From NCBI GenBank assembly GCA_021796155.1, contig JAJYOO010000222.1, positions 1 through 5,056 of the forward strand: 5,056 nt of DNA. Direction: 5' to 3'. Made by a program: the position numbers and the translations under genes. Position 1 is the stretch's first letter. Each line of letters opens with the position of its first letter. Origin of the DNA: Chloroflexota bacterium. Its GTDB lineage: Bacteria > Chloroflexota > Anaerolineae > Anaerolineales > Villigracilaceae. Positions 5,056-5,056 of the stretch are shown in pieces. A model generated the notes under the pieces. The model did not search any database, was not told the origin of the DNA, and saw nothing but the letters and a program-made list of their open reading frames with translations.

Positions 5056-5056
5056 G

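Overview
The window looks like a chromosomal segment of a Chloroflexota (Anaerolineae-like) bacterium. This is inferred from the near-identical 40-residue TPR units (…GNALGNLG…), the mid-GC coding sequence and the dense intergenic palindromic repeats. No rRNA or marker gene is present to prove it.

Layout, left to right. Positions 1-298 (+) hold the 3' end of a TPR-repeat protein gene, followed by a probable terminator. Positions 299-1006 form a roughly 0.7 kb non-coding zone between convergent genes. It is packed with repeats: a hairpin cluster near 358-432, an 80-bp MITE-like palindrome (461-540), six tandem copies of a 22-bp unit (611-740), TGAGC-type repeats (771-808), a 43-nt hairpin (859-901), the intrinsic terminator of the leftward operon (926-963) and an 8-bp-periodic AACCT tract (963-1000). 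Positions 1007-4816 (-) carry two ABC half-transporter genes, separated by 117 bp that are almost entirely filled by one long palindrome. Positions 4817-5056 hold the operon's control region.

The leftward operon reads as a complete regulated unit. A sigma70-type promoter lies at the right edge (TTGACA at 5055-5050). It is followed by a 28-codon leader ORF with a perfect Shine-Dalgarno (4985-4899), then a strong intrinsic terminator (4874-4842) placed before the first structural gene, then the two ABC genes and a final terminator. The end of the leader ORF can pair either with the leader's own ribosome-binding region or with the 5' arm of the terminator. This is the architecture of translation-coupled transcription attenuation, as known for the Bacillus subtilis bmrBCD multidrug ABC operon.

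The two ABC proteins are complementary halves of a heterodimeric exporter. The first (612 aa) has a canonical LSGGQ signature but Asp in place of the catalytic Walker B Glu. The second (617 aa) keeps the catalytic Glu but has a degenerate LSVGQ signature. Together they should form one active and one degenerate ATP site, as in TM287/288, BmrCD and LmrCD. The most plausible reading is a drug-inducible efflux pump whose expression is switched by ribosome behaviour on a short leader peptide. The substrate and the inducer cannot be read from the sequence.
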